Shown here piece by piece: positions 1 to 9,568 of a stretch of 37,165 bases of DNA. The stretch covers positions 1 through 37,165 of the forward strand of contig NZ_BBAG01000031.1 in assembly GCF_001311135.1 (NCBI RefSeq), given 5' to 3'. A program made the translations under genes and the position numbers. Under the pieces are notes generated by a model. It was not told the DNA's origin. It did no database searches and saw nothing but the letters and a program-made list of their open reading frames with translations. Source of the stretch: Secundilactobacillus paracollinoides DSM 15502 = JCM 11969. GTDB lineage: Bacteria; Bacillota; Bacilli; Lactobacillales; Lactobacillaceae. How positions within the stretch are numbered: position 1 is the stretch's first letter; every line of letters begins with the position of its first letter.

Positions 1-87
1 ACTTTCTCACCGCCATCCACCCCAAACAACCCCAGCATTATCTCTAGTTCACCCCATCAATCATGTTACATAATTTCATACCACGTA

Positions 88-116
88 TTTACAAATGTGC
101 AACCACATGCTATTAT
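88..116 (+). promoter_or_regulatory. deo operon promoter
   Basis: The -35 box TTTACA (88-93) and the -10 box TATTAT (111-116) are 17 bases apart and lie 49 bases before the deoC start. The spacer holds the inverted repeat ATGTG-CAAC-CACAT (95-108), a candidate operator for the DeoR regulator encoded in the operon. The assignment to DeoR is inferred from position only. Confidence 0.8.
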
Positions 117-129
117 GTAAACGGTTACA
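116..129 (+). promoter_or_regulatory. cre site (CcpA operator) of the deo operon
   Basis: TGTAAACGGTTACA matches the catabolite-responsive element consensus TGWAANCGNTNWCA at all 14 positions. It starts at the last base of the -10 box and covers the expected transcription start, the usual position for CcpA repression by preferred sugars. Confidence 0.85.
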
Positions 130-164
130 AAAGTAAAACGGTTTAATAAAAAGGAGAATCCACC

Positions 165-812
165 ATGAAATTAGCAAAATACATCGACCACACCTTATTA
201 GCAGCAGACGCCACTGAAGACCGAGTAGACAAGACGATTGCCGAAGCCATCCAATATGACTTTGCTTCCGTTTGTATCAATCCTTATTGGGTCAAGCATA
301 CGGCTGCTGGCTTGAAGGATTCAGACGTCAACACTTGTACGGTTATCGGGTTCCCTTTGGGGGCAACGTCAACTGAATCAAAGGTCTTTGAAGCCCAACA
401 AGCTATCAAAGATGGTGCTGATGAACTGGACATGGTTATCAACATTGGTGAATTAAAGGCTAACCACAACGATGCTGTTAAAGCTGACATCAAAGCATTA
501 GCTGACGCTGTTCATGCTGAAGGCAAGTTGCTGAAGGTCATCATCGAAACGAGTTTGTTGGATCATGATGAAAAGGTTCGCGCATGCGAATTATCTGAGA
601 GTGCCGGTGCTGATTTTGTGAAGACCTCTACTGGGTTCTCAACTGCGGGTGCCAAGGTTGAAGATGTCAAATTAATGCGTGAAACAGTCGGCGACCGATT
701 AGGTGTTAAGGCTTCTGGTGGGGTGCACTCAAAGGCTGAAGCCGAAGCAATGATTGCTGCGGGTGCCACTCGAATCGGCGCCAGTGCCAGTGTCAAGATC
801 GTGACTGAATAA
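165..812 (+). CDS. deoC: deoxyribose-phosphate aldolase
   Basis: DeoC cleaves 2-deoxyribose 5-phosphate to glyceraldehyde 3-phosphate and acetaldehyde, the last step of deoxynucleoside catabolism in the cytoplasm. The 215-aa protein is full length for the family. It shows the ELDMVINIG motif (residues 87-95), the Schiff-base lysine K153 in VKTSTGF and the proton-relay lysine K182 in VKASGG. The ATG is preceded by AAGGAG. It is the first gene of the operon, 30 bases before deoB, directly behind a promoter with a cre site, so repression by CcpA and induction through DeoR are expected. The reading frame is intact. Confidence 0.97.
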   Translation: MKLAKYIDHTLLAADATEDRVDKTIAEAIQYDFASVCINPYWVKHTAAGLKDSDVNTCTVIGFPLGATSTESKVFEAQQAIKDGADELDMVINIGELKANHNDAVKADIKALADAVHAEGKLLKVIIETSLLDHDEKVRACELSESAGADFVKTSTGFSTAGAKVEDVKLMRETVGDRLGVKASGGVHSKAEAEAMIAAGATRIGASASVKIVTE

Positions 813-842
813 TTAAACGAGACGAATTGGAGGCGCATCAGG

Positions 843-2032
843 ATGACGTTTAAACGTGTATTTGGAATTGTGACGGACTCAGTTGGTATTGGTGAAGCTA
901 GCGATGCTAAGGACTTTGGCGATGTTGGTGCCGATACGTTAGGCCACATTGGTGACTTTTACAAGGGCAACTTTAAGGTGCCGAACCTGCAGAAAATGGG
1001 ACTCTCAAACATTCGCCCAGAAAACCCGATTGAGGGGGTTCCGGTAGCGGAGGCACCAACTGGCTACTTTGGCAAGATGCATGAAATTTCCGTTGGTAAA
1101 GATAGTATGGACGGCCATTGGGAAATGATGGGTCTGCCGGTACTAGAACCACTGGGCTTCTTCCCACAAGGGTTCCCACAAGAATTGATCGACAAGCTCG
1201 AAAAATTCAGTGGTCGGCACATCATCGTTAACAAGCCATATTCCGGTACCGATGTCATTCACGACTATGGTGAGCACCAAATGGAAACAGGCGACCTGAT
1301 CGTTTATACATCAGGGGATTCAGTGCTGCAGATTGCTGCCCATGAAGACGTGATTCCGCTCGAAGAACTCTATAAGATCTGTGAGTATGCGCGGTCAATT
1401 ACCATCGACAAACCATACCGCATTGGCCGAATTATTGCACGACCATACGTTGGCCCTGATAAGGATCACTTTACCCGGACTGCCAACCGTCATGACTTTG
1501 CATTGGAACCTACCGACGAAACGGATATGGATCGGCTGAAGCAGCTGGCCTGGACGTGCTTGCCGTTGGAAAGATCAACGATATCTTCTCTGGCCATGGC
1601 ATTACGGATGGCGTTCATACTGAATCAAACGATGACGGGATGGACAAGACGATTGAAAACGCCGAAAAAGACTTTCACGGCTTCAGCTTTACGAACCTGG
1701 TGGACTTTGACGCCATGTACGGCCACCGTCGTAATCCTGAAGGCTACGGTAAAGCCTTAATGGCCTTCGATGTTCGCTTGGGCGAACTGATGAGCAAACT
1801 CAAGGATGACGACCTGCTGATCATTACCGCTGACCACGGGAACGACCCTGGCTTTAAGGGCACCGACCACACGCGTGAATACGTGCCATTATTAGTTTGG
1901 TCACCAAGCTTTAAGGGTGGCAAGGCCCTAGGCATTCGTCAGACTTACGGAGATTTTGGGGCGACTGTCCTAGATAATTTCAACGTCCAAAAGGGTGAGT
2001 ACGGGACATCATTCCTAGCTGACTTACAATAA
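843..2032 (+). CDS. deoB: phosphopentomutase, frame broken near 1541
   Basis: DeoB interconverts (deoxy)ribose 1-phosphate and 5-phosphate, linking the phosphorylases DeoD and Pdp to DeoC. The N-terminal part begins [13 protein letters not shown] with the metal-binding aspartate of the alkaline phosphatase superfamily. The C-terminal part carries ITADHGNDP and [11 protein letters not shown], the second metal-site motifs. The two parts lie in different frames. Adding one G at 1541 (AAG-GCA in place of AAGCA) restores continuous homology through [13 protein letters not shown], giving about 396 aa, normal for the family. GGAGG (829-833) supports the ATG at 843. The gene is intact on both sides of the break, so a sequencing error is more likely than a pseudogene. 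Confidence 0.93.
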
Positions 2033-2068
2033 TTTGAAACCGCTAACAAACGAACGGAGGAAATAACC

Positions 2069-2783
2069 ATGAGTACACACATTGGCGCCGAAATGGGCGA
2101 TATCGCAGATACTGTTTTAATGCCTGGAGATCCGTTACGCGCAAAGTACATTGCTGAGAACTTTATGGAAAACGTGGTTCAGTATAATAAGGTACGAAAT
2201 GCGTTCGGCTACACCGGAACCTATAAGGGCCATAAAGTTTCTGTTCAGGGCACTGATGGGGATTCCATCGATCTCCATCTACACTAATGAACTGATCAAA
2301 TTCTTTGGGGTCAAGCACCTGATGCGGGTCGGCAGTATTGGCGGATTTGGCGAAAATATCAAGATTCGTGACATTTTAATCGCCCAGTCAGCCAGCACCG
2401 ATTCAGCCATCATCCAAAACACGTTTAAAGCGGGCGTCATTTATGCCCCAACGGCTGACTTTGATATGTTGTTGAAAGTTTACCAATCCGCTCAAGACGC
2501 CCACGTTGCCGTTAAGGTCGGCAACATCTTTAGCGCTGACCGATTCTACAATGATGAGATCGATTATCAGCAATTGACCGACTACGGGATTTTGGGCACT
2601 GAAATGGAAACGGCCGCCCTGTACATGTTAGCTGCGAAGTACCACGTTCAGGCGCTGTCGATCAACACAGTCAGCGATAATTTGACAACGGGGGAAGCCT
2701 TGTCTGCTGAGGACCGGGAAACATCCTTTAAAGAAATGGCCAAGATTTCATTAGAAACGGCCATTAAGTGCACGGATCAATAA
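2069..2783 (+). CDS. deoD: purine-nucleoside phosphorylase, DeoD type, frame broken near 2255
   Basis: DeoD splits purine (deoxy)nucleosides with phosphate to free base and (deoxy)ribose 1-phosphate, which feeds DeoB. The N-terminal part has [15 protein letters not shown]. After the break come [26 protein letters not shown], the nucleoside-binding [10 protein letters not shown] and INTVSDNL. At 2252-2258 the sequence reads ACT-G-ATG where the family has GTGMGIP, so two bases are missing (probably ACT-GGN-ATG). The restored length is about 238 aa, as expected. It follows deoB by 36 bases with GGAGG before the ATG. Confidence 0.92.
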
Positions 2784-2795
2784 TTGTCCGGACAA
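2784..2795. promoter_or_regulatory. 12-base perfect palindrome between deoD and deoR
   Basis: TTGTCCGGACAA begins with the base after the deoD stop codon. It could be an internal operator or the start of a weak hairpin. A possible -10 box TAAGAT lies at 2811-2816, but no good -35 box sits at the right distance, so an internal promoter is not established. Confidence 0.3.
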
Positions 2796-2866
2796 CTGGT
2801 CAAACCATGGTAAGATAGGGAGAATGAATGCACTAATTTTGAGAAAACCAAGTGAGGTCAGGACAA

Positions 2867-3822
2867 ATGATGAAGAAGACTGCCAGTGAAAAACGCATTG
2901 CTGAAAGTATCCGGGTTGCGAGACTGTACTATGAGTCAGGCCTCGGTCAGGCCGAGATTGCCCAAAAACTGTCAATCTCGCGGCCAACTGTGTCACGACT
3001 CCTCCAGTTTGCATTGGATGAAGGATACGTTCAGATCACCATCGTTGACCCATTTCAAGCGTGCAGAACCTTGAAAAAACACTGGAAGAAAAATTTGGTC
3101 TGAAAGAAGCTCACGTGGTGTACACCAAAGCATCCGACTACCATGAATTGACAAGTGAACTTGGCAAGTTTACTGCGGATTACCTGACTAAAACGGTTAA
3201 AGATGGCGACCTCATCGGGGTCAGCTGGGGAAAAACAATGTATCAGGTGGCAGCCCATCTCACGAACCAGACGGCTCAAAACGTGCGCATCGTGGAGCTC
3301 AAGGGGAGTGTGACGTACACACCAACGCCCGTTTATGGGGAAGAAATCTTAATGAAATTCAGTCAGGCATTCCATACGGCACCGAACGTTTTGCCGCTGC
3401 CAGTGATTTTTGGTAACCAAACGACCCACGACATCGTGATGGAAGACCGGCACATCAAGCGTCTGATCGATATGGGACGTGATTGTAACGTGGCGTTGTT
3501 CACGGTCGGTACCGTGCGCGATGATGCGCTGTTATTTCAGACGGGGTACTTTACCCACGACGAACAAGCGGAGATTCAGTCGCGTGCTATTGGCGACATC
3601 TGCTCACGTTTCTATGACAAACAGGGGCGAGTGGCTGTACCTGAAATTAATCGGCGAACGGTCGGTGTCCAATTAGAAGACCTTAAAAACAAAGAAAAAT
3701 CGATCCTGGTAGCTGGCGGTAAGCGTAAATTTGATGCCATTTTAGGTGCCCTAACAGGCGGCTATACCAATTGTCTGATCACCGACATTGATACCGCTCA
3801 CCAGCTACTGGAGGAAGCCTAA
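2867..3822 (+). CDS. deoR: SorC/DeoR-type deoxyribonucleoside regulator, frame broken near 3057
   Basis: This is a transcriptional regulator of the SorC family, as Bacillus DeoR is, where the effector is deoxyribose 5-phosphate. The N-terminal helix-turn-helix is seen in [20 protein letters not shown]; a sugar-phosphate binding domain follows ([42 protein letters not shown]). The frame changes near 3057; one more A in CAAGC gives [19 protein letters not shown] and about 318 aa, normal for the family. The ATG at 2867 has GAGG 9-10 bases upstream and is preferred over the upstream GTG at 2852, which overlaps that site. Its place inside the operon between deoD and pdp suggests autoregulation. 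Confidence 0.85.
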
Positions 3823-3836
3823 CGGAGGAAACGGTT

Positions 3837-5135
3837 ATGAGAATGGTCGACGTGATTGACCACAAGAGAAATGGAAGCGATTTAACAAACGAAGAGATCA
3901 AATTCTTCGTGGACGGGGTGGTTGATGGATCGATTCCGGACTACCAGACAAGCGCATTATTAATGGCCATCTACTTTAACGGCATGGCAGATGGCGAACA
4001 GGCTGAGTTGGCGATGCAGATGTTGAAGTCTGGTGACCAGTTGGATCTGTCCGACATCCCAGGAATTAAAGTGGACAAGCACTCAACCGGTGGGGTCGGC
4101 GACAAGACCAGCATTCCATTGGCACCAATGATTGCTGCCTTAGGGATTCCAATTCCAATGATTTCCGGGCGCGGCCTCGGTCATACTGGCGGCACGTTGG
4201 ATAAGCTCGAGGCCATCCCTGGTTTTAACGTTGAGCTGACTGAAGACCAGTTCAAACAACAGGTCAAGGATATTAAGCTCGCCATCGTCGGTGCGACGGG
4301 CAATATTGCGCCCGCTGATAAGAAAATTTATGCACTGCGCGATGTGACGGATACTGTTGATTCTATCCCATTGATTGCGGGCTCGATCATGAGTAAAAAG
4401 ATTGCGTCCGGTACCGATGCCCTTGTCCTTGACGTGAAGACGGGTTCTGGCGCCTTCATGAAGAGTGGAGACCAGGCGCGTGATCTGGCAAAGGCACTGG
4501 TTTCAATCGGTCAAAACACAGGAATGGATTGCATGGCGGTCATTTCAGATATGAACCAGCCACTGGGGAACATGATCGGCAACGCGTTGGAGATTCAAGA
4601 GTCTATCAGCATTTTAAAGGGTGAGGGTCCGGCTGATATCACGGATCTTGTGTTGACGCTTGGCAGTCAGATGGTTGCTTTAGCTAAGAAGGCTAAGACC
4701 TTAGCTGAAGCCCGCGCAATGCTGCAGGCCGTCATCGATAACGGCAAGGCACTCGAGTCCTTCCGACAGATGATCGTGGCGCAGGGTGGCAACGGTGACG
4801 TGGTCGATGACCCGATGTTGATGCCGCAAGCACAGTTTAAGATTGACCTGCCAGCCAAGGCGGACGGGGTTGTCGCTAAGATGACTGCTGATGAATTGGG
4901 TATCGCCAGCATGTTGCTTGGCGGCGGTCGTCAAACAAAGGATGACGATCTGGATTACGCGGTTGGTCTCGAACTCCACAAAAAGGTGGGCGATCCAGTC
5001 AAGGCTGGCGAGTCGCTGCTGACCATTTACAGTAATCGTGAGTCCGTTGACGACATTAAGACGTTACTGTACGACAACATTGAGATTGCAGATCATGCAG
5101 AACCCATTAAACTGATCCACGAAATCATCAAATAG
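3837..5135 (+). CDS. pdp: pyrimidine-nucleoside phosphorylase
   Basis: Pdp phosphorolyses uridine, deoxyuridine and thymidine to base plus (deoxy)ribose 1-phosphate. The 432-aa protein has the usual family length and three-part layout: N-terminal alpha domain, glycine-rich phosphate-binding [10 protein letters not shown] (81-90), the thymidine phosphorylase signature [15 protein letters not shown] (111-125), and a C-terminal domain ending near [18 protein letters not shown] (3824-3828) precedes the ATG by 8 bases. As last gene of the deo operon it supplies the pyrimidine branch beside DeoD. It could equally be called deoA, but the Firmicutes enzyme is usually the broad-specificity Pdp. Confidence 0.95.
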   Translation: MRMVDVIDHKRNGSDLTNEEIKFFVDGVVDGSIPDYQTSALLMAIYFNGMADGEQAELAMQMLKSGDQLDLSDIPGIKVDKHSTGGVGDKTSIPLAPMIAALGIPIPMISGRGLGHTGGTLDKLEAIPGFNVELTEDQFKQQVKDIKLAIVGATGNIAPADKKIYALRDVTDTVDSIPLIAGSIMSKKIASGTDALVLDVKTGSGAFMKSGDQARDLAKALVSIGQNTGMDCMAVISDMNQPLGNMIGNALEIQESISILKGEGPADITDLVLTLGSQMVALAKKAKTLAEARAMLQAVIDNGKALESFRQMIVAQGGNGDVVDDPMLMPQAQFKIDLPAKADGVVAKMTADELGIASMLLGGGRQTKDDDLDYAVGLELHKKVGDPVKAGESLLTIYSNRESVDDIKTLLYDNIEIADHAEPIKLIHEIIK

Positions 5136-5160
5136 CACCATCACCGCGGCGTATGCGGGC

Positions 5161-5213
5161 AAAAGACTGATAATGGTAAACCTGAGGCGGGTTTGGCAGT
5201 GTTGGTCTTTTTT
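5161..5213 (+). terminator. deo operon terminator
   Basis: AAAAGAC (5161-5167) pairs with GTCTTTT (5205-5211), and an inner stem AAACC/GGGTTT encloses a short loop. A run of six T follows. It lies 25 bases after the pdp stop. Confidence 0.75.
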
Positions 5214-5239
5214 GTTGAGCGTGAAGGAAAACGGTAGGA

Positions 5240-5840
5240 AGTGGATGATCTTTTCACTGTCCAGTGAGAGTCCGTTGCATTCCGCAATTTGGCAGGTCGT
5301 CGAAGTGGCTCGCGACTGAGCTAACTCGATTTCTGCTGCGCAGCTCTCGAGTGGATCTCAGTCGTCTCGCACATCAGTAACCGACCCAAGAACGGTCGCT
5401 AACTGATGTCGACACCACGACAACCTGCCAAATTGCTGCATTCCACTGACGTTGAGCCTACTTTTTATTATCGGTTAAGCATCACAAAAGCGTTAAATCG
5501 AATTCGAAGAGAATCCGCCCTCGACTGCGGTAAGTCCATTGACAGCAATGCTTCTCGCAAGGTGCTTGGACCCGGTAACGATTGGTTAACAGGTTTCATG
5601 ACATCGCTTATGAAGACTTAACGTCTACGATGACTAACACAGGTATCGTAGCGTAGTGGAGCTGGTCGGCATTGCTGGCTGTGGTGTCGGTGTTCGTTGG
5701 CGAGGGTACTTTCCTCGCTTACGAACACGGGAGACGTAGGAGATCCTTGAATTTCTGGTAAGAATTCAATAGCTCCGGAGCGACCCCACCTCAGCCTGCA
5801 GGGCCGAACGGCGCAACGAAGCGGCATGGAACACGATTTA
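5240..5840 (-). repeat. Family-1 intergenic repeat, copy A (long form)
   Basis: This gene-free stretch is the longest of three related copies (the others at about 9140-9520 and 26635-26915, plus strand). Read on the minus strand it holds block I (5788-5809, containing CCTGCAGG), block II (5538-5554), block III (5509-5525, identical in all copies) and a terminal stem formed by 5286-5302 and 5418-5434. An extra segment between block I and block II carries a hairpin GTGTTCGT/ACGAACAC (5690-5697 with 5721-5728). No convincing coding frame crosses it. It may be a structured RNA or a non-autonomous mobile repeat. Confidence 0.8.
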
Positions 5841-5923
5841 AACCAGTCAGCAACAGAAAACACCATTTCAAAAAGTTGCCCAATGAACAAGTGAGCGTCA
5901 ACCACAACCTCAACACGCGGCTA

Positions 5924-5932
5924 TGCTATACT
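5924..5932 (+). promoter_or_regulatory. Extended -10 promoter of the DyP gene
   Basis: TGCTATACT contains the extended -10 motif TGn plus TATACT, 41 bases before the DyP start. No clear -35 box is seen, which is common for extended -10 promoters. Confidence 0.55.
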
Positions 5933-5973
5933 CAAATTAGAATCAGTCTAGACAAAAGGTGGAGGAGACGCAT

Positions 5974-6915
5974 ATGACAATTGATTTAACAGATACTCAG
6001 GCCGTTTATAAGGATGCTGGCCAACACATTGAATTTACGACGCTTTTATTGAATCGTAAGGATCGGGATGCCGAGTTGGCAGCAGTACAGGATTTTGCGG
6101 GCAACTACCAATCTATTTTAAACAGCATGAACATCCGCTATCCGGATGCAAAGTTAGCCGTTGCCTTTGGCTTTAGTAACGCAGCGTGGACCTATTTGTT
6201 TCCAAATGCGGACAAGCCAAAACAACTTGTCGATTTTGAACCAGTTAAGGGACCAAAGTATACCGCACCAGCAACGCCGGGGGATCTCTTCTTTCATGTG
6301 CGGGCTGTTAACGAAGCCGTTGTTTACGAAATCATGGATCAGTTCAGTGAATTCTTCCGTGATGTCACGTCCGTTGTAGATGAAACACATGGGTTCCGCT
6401 ACTTTGAGGGCCGAGCAATTGTTGGCTTCATTGATGGGACTGAGAATCCAAGCACTCAGCAAGCGCCAGAATACGCGGTGATCGGCGATGAGGACCCGAA
6501 GTTTATTGACGGCTCATACGCCTTTGCCCAGAAATACACCCATGACATGGATGCGTGGAAGGCACTGCCAACTGAGGAGCAGGAAAAAACGATTGGCCGA
6601 AAGAAGTTCTCTGACCGTGAATTAGCGGATGAGGAGAAGTCGCCGAATGCCCACAATATCGTTGCTCAGGATAATAAGGACGGTATCGAGCATAAGATCG
6701 TGCGGATGAACGTGCCGTTTTCAGACCCGGCGAAGAACGTGACGGGGACCTACTTTATCGGGTATGCGCGCGAGTATGCGATTATTCGGCGGATGCTTGA
6801 GGGCATGTTCACCAACAGCGACCGGTTGCTGGATTACAGTACGCCGATCAACGGGAACATGTACTTTATTCCATCACTATCACTTGTTGACGACATTGCG
6901 GATGACGCACTTTAA
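5974..6915 (+). CDS. DyP-type heme peroxidase (YfeX-like, cytoplasmic)
   Basis: Dye-decolorizing peroxidases bind heme and use hydrogen peroxide to oxidise varied substrates; YfeX-like members are cytoplasmic. The 313-aa protein has the diagnostic GxxDG motif as GFIDG (151-155, catalytic D154), the likely proximal heme ligand H227 in NAHNIV, and the distal arginine R244 in IVRMNVPF. No signal peptide is visible. The ATG at 5974 is chosen because GGAGGAG (5961-5967) lies just upstream; the in-frame GTG at 5959 would overlap that site. The gene is monocistronic between its own promoter and a strong terminator. The natural substrate cannot be told from sequence. Confidence 0.9.
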   Translation: MTIDLTDTQAVYKDAGQHIEFTTLLLNRKDRDAELAAVQDFAGNYQSILNSMNIRYPDAKLAVAFGFSNAAWTYLFPNADKPKQLVDFEPVKGPKYTAPATPGDLFFHVRAVNEAVVYEIMDQFSEFFRDVTSVVDETHGFRYFEGRAIVGFIDGTENPSTQQAPEYAVIGDEDPKFIDGSYAFAQKYTHDMDAWKALPTEEQEKTIGRKKFSDRELADEEKSPNAHNIVAQDNKDGIEHKIVRMNVPFSDPAKNVTGTYFIGYAREYAIIRRMLEGMFTNSDRLLDYSTPINGNMYFIPSLSLVDDIADDAL

Positions 6916-6926
6916 ACTGTAAGTTC

Positions 6927-6975
6927 AAAACGACTTCGGCTCGATCATGTTAATGGTCAGTCTAAGTCGTTTTTA
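6927..6975 (+). terminator. Terminator after the DyP gene
   Basis: AAAACGACTT (6927-6936) pairs with AAGTCGTTTT (6964-6973) and runs into a T tract. Confidence 0.8.
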
Positions 6976-7070
6976 AGTTGGTCAAGTTTCAGCTGAGCGT
7001 TATCCTGAACGATGGCATGAAGCGGCATCACAAATTCACGGTAATGGGTGACTGCAGAAATGCCCTTTCA

Positions 7071-7099
7071 TTGACACCCGTTCATTAATTCAGTTTAAT
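7071..7099 (+). promoter_or_regulatory. Promoter of the VanZ/RDD gene
   Basis: A consensus -35 box TTGACA (7071-7076) and TTTAAT (7094-7099) with 17-base spacing, 33 bases before the start codon. Confidence 0.75.
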
Positions 7100-7131
7100 G
7101 GGGGTACTGACGTTGAAAGGAACGGACTGTT

Positions 7132-8256
7132 ATGTTTGTATACACCTACGATATTAAGATGGCCGTCATTGCGTTTCCGTTTGTGGCGCTGCTTATCACG
7201 TTTCCAGTACTGCTCTGGCACTATCACCGATTTGGCGCGATTTCTCGGTGGTCGATCCTGATGCTGTATAGTTTTGTGTTTTATTTGATGTGTGCCTATT
7301 TTTTGATTATTCTCCCGTTGCCATCGATCGCGTCAGTCGCTAAGTTGACGACACCGCGGTATAATTTGCACCCGCTATTATTTATTCGCGAGTTTCTGCA
7401 ATATAATCCATTTCAGCTGACAAATATCCACACTTGGTTGCCGGCGATAAAGGCGCCAACGGTCATTCAACCGGTCTTTAACATCTTCTTGACTGTGCCG
7501 TTTGGCTTCTACCTGCGGACCCATTTTAAACGGTCGTGGTGGCAGACGATTCTCATGTCGTTTTGCTTATCCTTGTTCTTCGAATTGACACAGTTGTCGG
7601 GTCTGTACGGCATCTACCCGCGGCCGTATCGGTTGTTTGATGTGGATGATCTGTTGATGAATACGATTGGCGGTTTTCTTGGATTCGGGCTGGCGAGGGT
7701 CGCGATACCGTTCCTGCCGACCTCTGAGCATGTGATGGAACGCCTTAAACCGAGGGCTGAGAAAGTGTCCACTTTCCGTCACGCGACTGCGTTTGTTGTT
7801 GATTGGCTGGAGATATCCGTTGTGAGTGGTGTCGTTTCACTTGTCTTGGGTATTCTGGGTGTTCCAAAGGCCGCGGATGAACTGGTGCTACTTGCTGTCA
7901 TGGCATTGGTTGTGTTATTGCCAGAATTGGTAACGCGCAAAACGCTTGGCCTGCGGGTCGTCCATTTGCAACTTGCTGACCGCAGTGGCGATGCAGCGTC
8001 TAAACAACAGGTTATCGGCCGGTTTCTGGGCGGCTACAGCCTGATCATCGTTTGGAACGTGATGGCGTTTATGAATCAATTTTTCAAGTCGGGGTCCCTA
8101 ACATCACAGTGGATCGGCATTGGCTTGTTTGGCTTTTCCTTGCTGTTCTTTTTGGTCATTGGTGTGGATCTGATGATCGATGTCTTTCGGCCAAGTCACG
8201 AATTGTTGTTTGAAAAATTCAGTCGAACGAAATTAACATCTACTTACGTTAAATAG
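7132..8256 (+). CDS. VanZ-like and RDD domain integral membrane protein
   Basis: The 374-aa protein has two membrane modules. Residues about 1-205 form a VanZ-like domain with several hydrophobic helices and the motif-rich stretch FFELTQLSGLYGIYPRPYR followed by FDVDDLLMNTIGGFLGF. Residues about 215-365 resemble an RDD domain (AFVVDWLEISVVSGVVSL, then LVTRKTLGLRVVHLQL). VanZ proteins have been linked to teicoplanin and lipoglycopeptide resistance, but this fused form in lactobacilli has no settled function. AAAGGAA precedes the ATG. It stands alone between its own promoter and a perfect palindromic terminator. Confidence 0.85.
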   Translation: MFVYTYDIKMAVIAFPFVALLITFPVLLWHYHRFGAISRWSILMLYSFVFYLMCAYFLIILPLPSIASVAKLTTPRYNLHPLLFIREFLQYNPFQLTNIHTWLPAIKAPTVIQPVFNIFLTVPFGFYLRTHFKRSWWQTILMSFCLSLFFELTQLSGLYGIYPRPYRLFDVDDLLMNTIGGFLGFGLARVAIPFLPTSEHVMERLKPRAEKVSTFRHATAFVVDWLEISVVSGVVSLVLGILGVPKAADELVLLAVMALVVLLPELVTRKTLGLRVVHLQLADRSGDAASKQQVIGRFLGGYSLIIVWNVMAFMNQFFKSGSLTSQWIGIGLFGFSLLFFLVIGVDLMIDVFRPSHELLFEKFSRTKLTSTYVK

Positions 8257-8260
8257 CTGA

Positions 8261-8300
8261 AAAAAACACACTGCTGAATGCATTCAGCAGTGTGTTTTTT
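8261..8300. terminator. Perfect 40-base palindromic terminator, bidirectional
   Basis: 8261-8280 is an exact reverse complement of 8281-8300, with A6 on one side and T6 on the other. It can end transcription of the VanZ/RDD gene and of the minus-strand gene that stops at 8361. Confidence 0.9.
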
Positions 8301-8360
8301 ATTGAACAGAGACTGTGGTTAAACTTTTGGAAAATGGTATCAAGCGATTTTTTACAGGCG

Positions 8361-8996
8361 TTAGTAAAATGCCGGCTTGTCACCATCCGTATTCGGTTGG
8401 TTGACGCCAACGGAATGTTTAATTTCCTGCGTTGGGTCGTTAATGAGCTTGACCACGAAGGCCGCAATGCTCTTACGCGAGACCTCGGTACTTAAATGGC
8501 TCGCCTTTTTGGGTGGTTTCGTAATCGATGACATCGTTATTCGTAAGCCAAGCTGGCCGGATAAGGGTGTAGTCTAAGTCAGAATCCTCTAAAACCTTGG
8601 CAGCCGCGGCGTAGCGTTGCAGATAACCCTGTAACGTTGCATTGTTCCACTCGCCAAATTTGCCGGGGACTTCATCGTAGATGCCCAGCGTGGAGATCCA
8701 GATCAGGCGTTTGATCCAGTGGCGTCCAGGGCTGTGACGACGGCCTTGGCCTGGTCCTCGATATTGTTCCCAGCCAGGTTCGCGTAAACGATATCCTGGC
8801 CGAGGGCGGCTTTCTTTAATTGATCAACATCATCTGCACTGCCATCCACGATGGTTTCACGGTTTGCGTCACTCGCACTGATTCGACTAGCGTTACGAAG
8901 AAACAGTGTCAGGTGGTGAGGTGTTTCCGCCAACAATTGTTTTTCAGCCAGCCGAGCAATCTGACCGTTTGCACCTAAAATCAAGATATTACTCAT
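8361..8996 (-). CDS. NAD(P)-binding epimerase-like protein, two frame breaks
   Basis: This is a Rossmann-fold, SDR-type protein of the NAD(P)H-binding group (NmrA/YwnB-like), about 212 aa when restored. The N-terminus MSNILILGANGQIARL holds the glycine motif GxxGxxA. The frame breaks near 8716 (one base missing; restoring it gives DATGIKRLIWISTLGIYDE) and near 8490 (two bases missing; restored FKGTEVSRKSIAAFVVKL). The middle part contains LDYTLIRPAWLTN, typical of the family. The ATG at 8996 has AAAGGA about 11 bases upstream. Substrate unknown. Such proteins often act as redox-linked reductases or sensors. Confidence 0.8.
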
Positions 8997-9055
8997 GTAT
9001 CGACACATCCTTTTCATTTATGATTCGACTTTATTATAAAAGGCATGGCGGTCAA

Positions 9056-9087
9056 TAAAAACGGACAACTGCAGGGGAGTTGTCCGG
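9056..9087 (-). terminator. Minus-strand terminator
   Basis: CGGACAACT (9062-9070) pairs with AGTTGTCCG (9078-9086). The T run needed for termination is present only on the minus strand, so it would stop transcripts coming leftward from the tetR gene through repeat copy B. Confidence 0.65.
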
Positions 9088-9139
9088 ATCAGATTGAAAC
9101 TGAAGTTTACATCTTTGTAGACGAGTTTTTGACTTAAAC

Positions 9140-9520
9140 CCATTGTTTGTTCCGTTTGTGGTCATTCACGAATGGTTGAATATGGTGTTCCTGTTATCTT
9201 TGTTTATCACATAGTGCCATCATGTCGGTCGGTTCAACTACGCAAGGATTCTGGCAGTAGTCACAATTGCTGGTGGATATTCATAAGTGGTGTCATTAAA
9301 CGCGCTAATTAATTGCTACTGGTAGTAGCGCATTATGGGAAGCATTGCTGTCAATATCATAATGAGCAGTCGAGGGCGGATTCTCCGCAAACTAGGGTTA
9401 ACGCTATTGTGTTGCTTAATAGGTGCTATAAAGATAGCTCAATTTTAGTGGAATGGCGCATTTTGGCACAGCGCTGTTGCGAGCCACTACGGCGCTGTGC
9501 CAAATTGCAGAATGCAACGG
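9140..9520 (+). repeat. Family-1 intergenic repeat, copy B
   Basis: This is the second copy. Block II lies at 9339-9355 and block III at 9369-9385, separated by 13 bases. A block IV related to GTTAACGC...TTGCTTAA follows at about 9397-9419. A terminal stem TTTTGGCACAGCGC (9461-9474) pairs with GCGCTGTGCCAAA (9492-9504), then the closing block AATGCAACGG. The stem sequence differs from that of copy A but still pairs. The gap 9000-9568 holds no credible gene. Confidence 0.8.
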
Positions 9521-9568
9521 GCTATCAGGGTATTGAAAAGACGCTCCAGACCTCGGCAATTGTCAGAA

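Noticed and set aside
563..949. 128-aa minus-strand reading over deoC-deoB
   Set aside because: Shadow of real genes on the other strand; no homology pattern or start signal.
2784..2816. Internal promoter before deoR
   Set aside because: A -10-like TAAGAT is present but no -35 box at 16-18 bases; not claimed as a feature.
5406..5905. Short readings inside repeat copy A as genes
   Set aside because: They have no ribosome sites, no recognisable domain and cross the conserved non-coding blocks.
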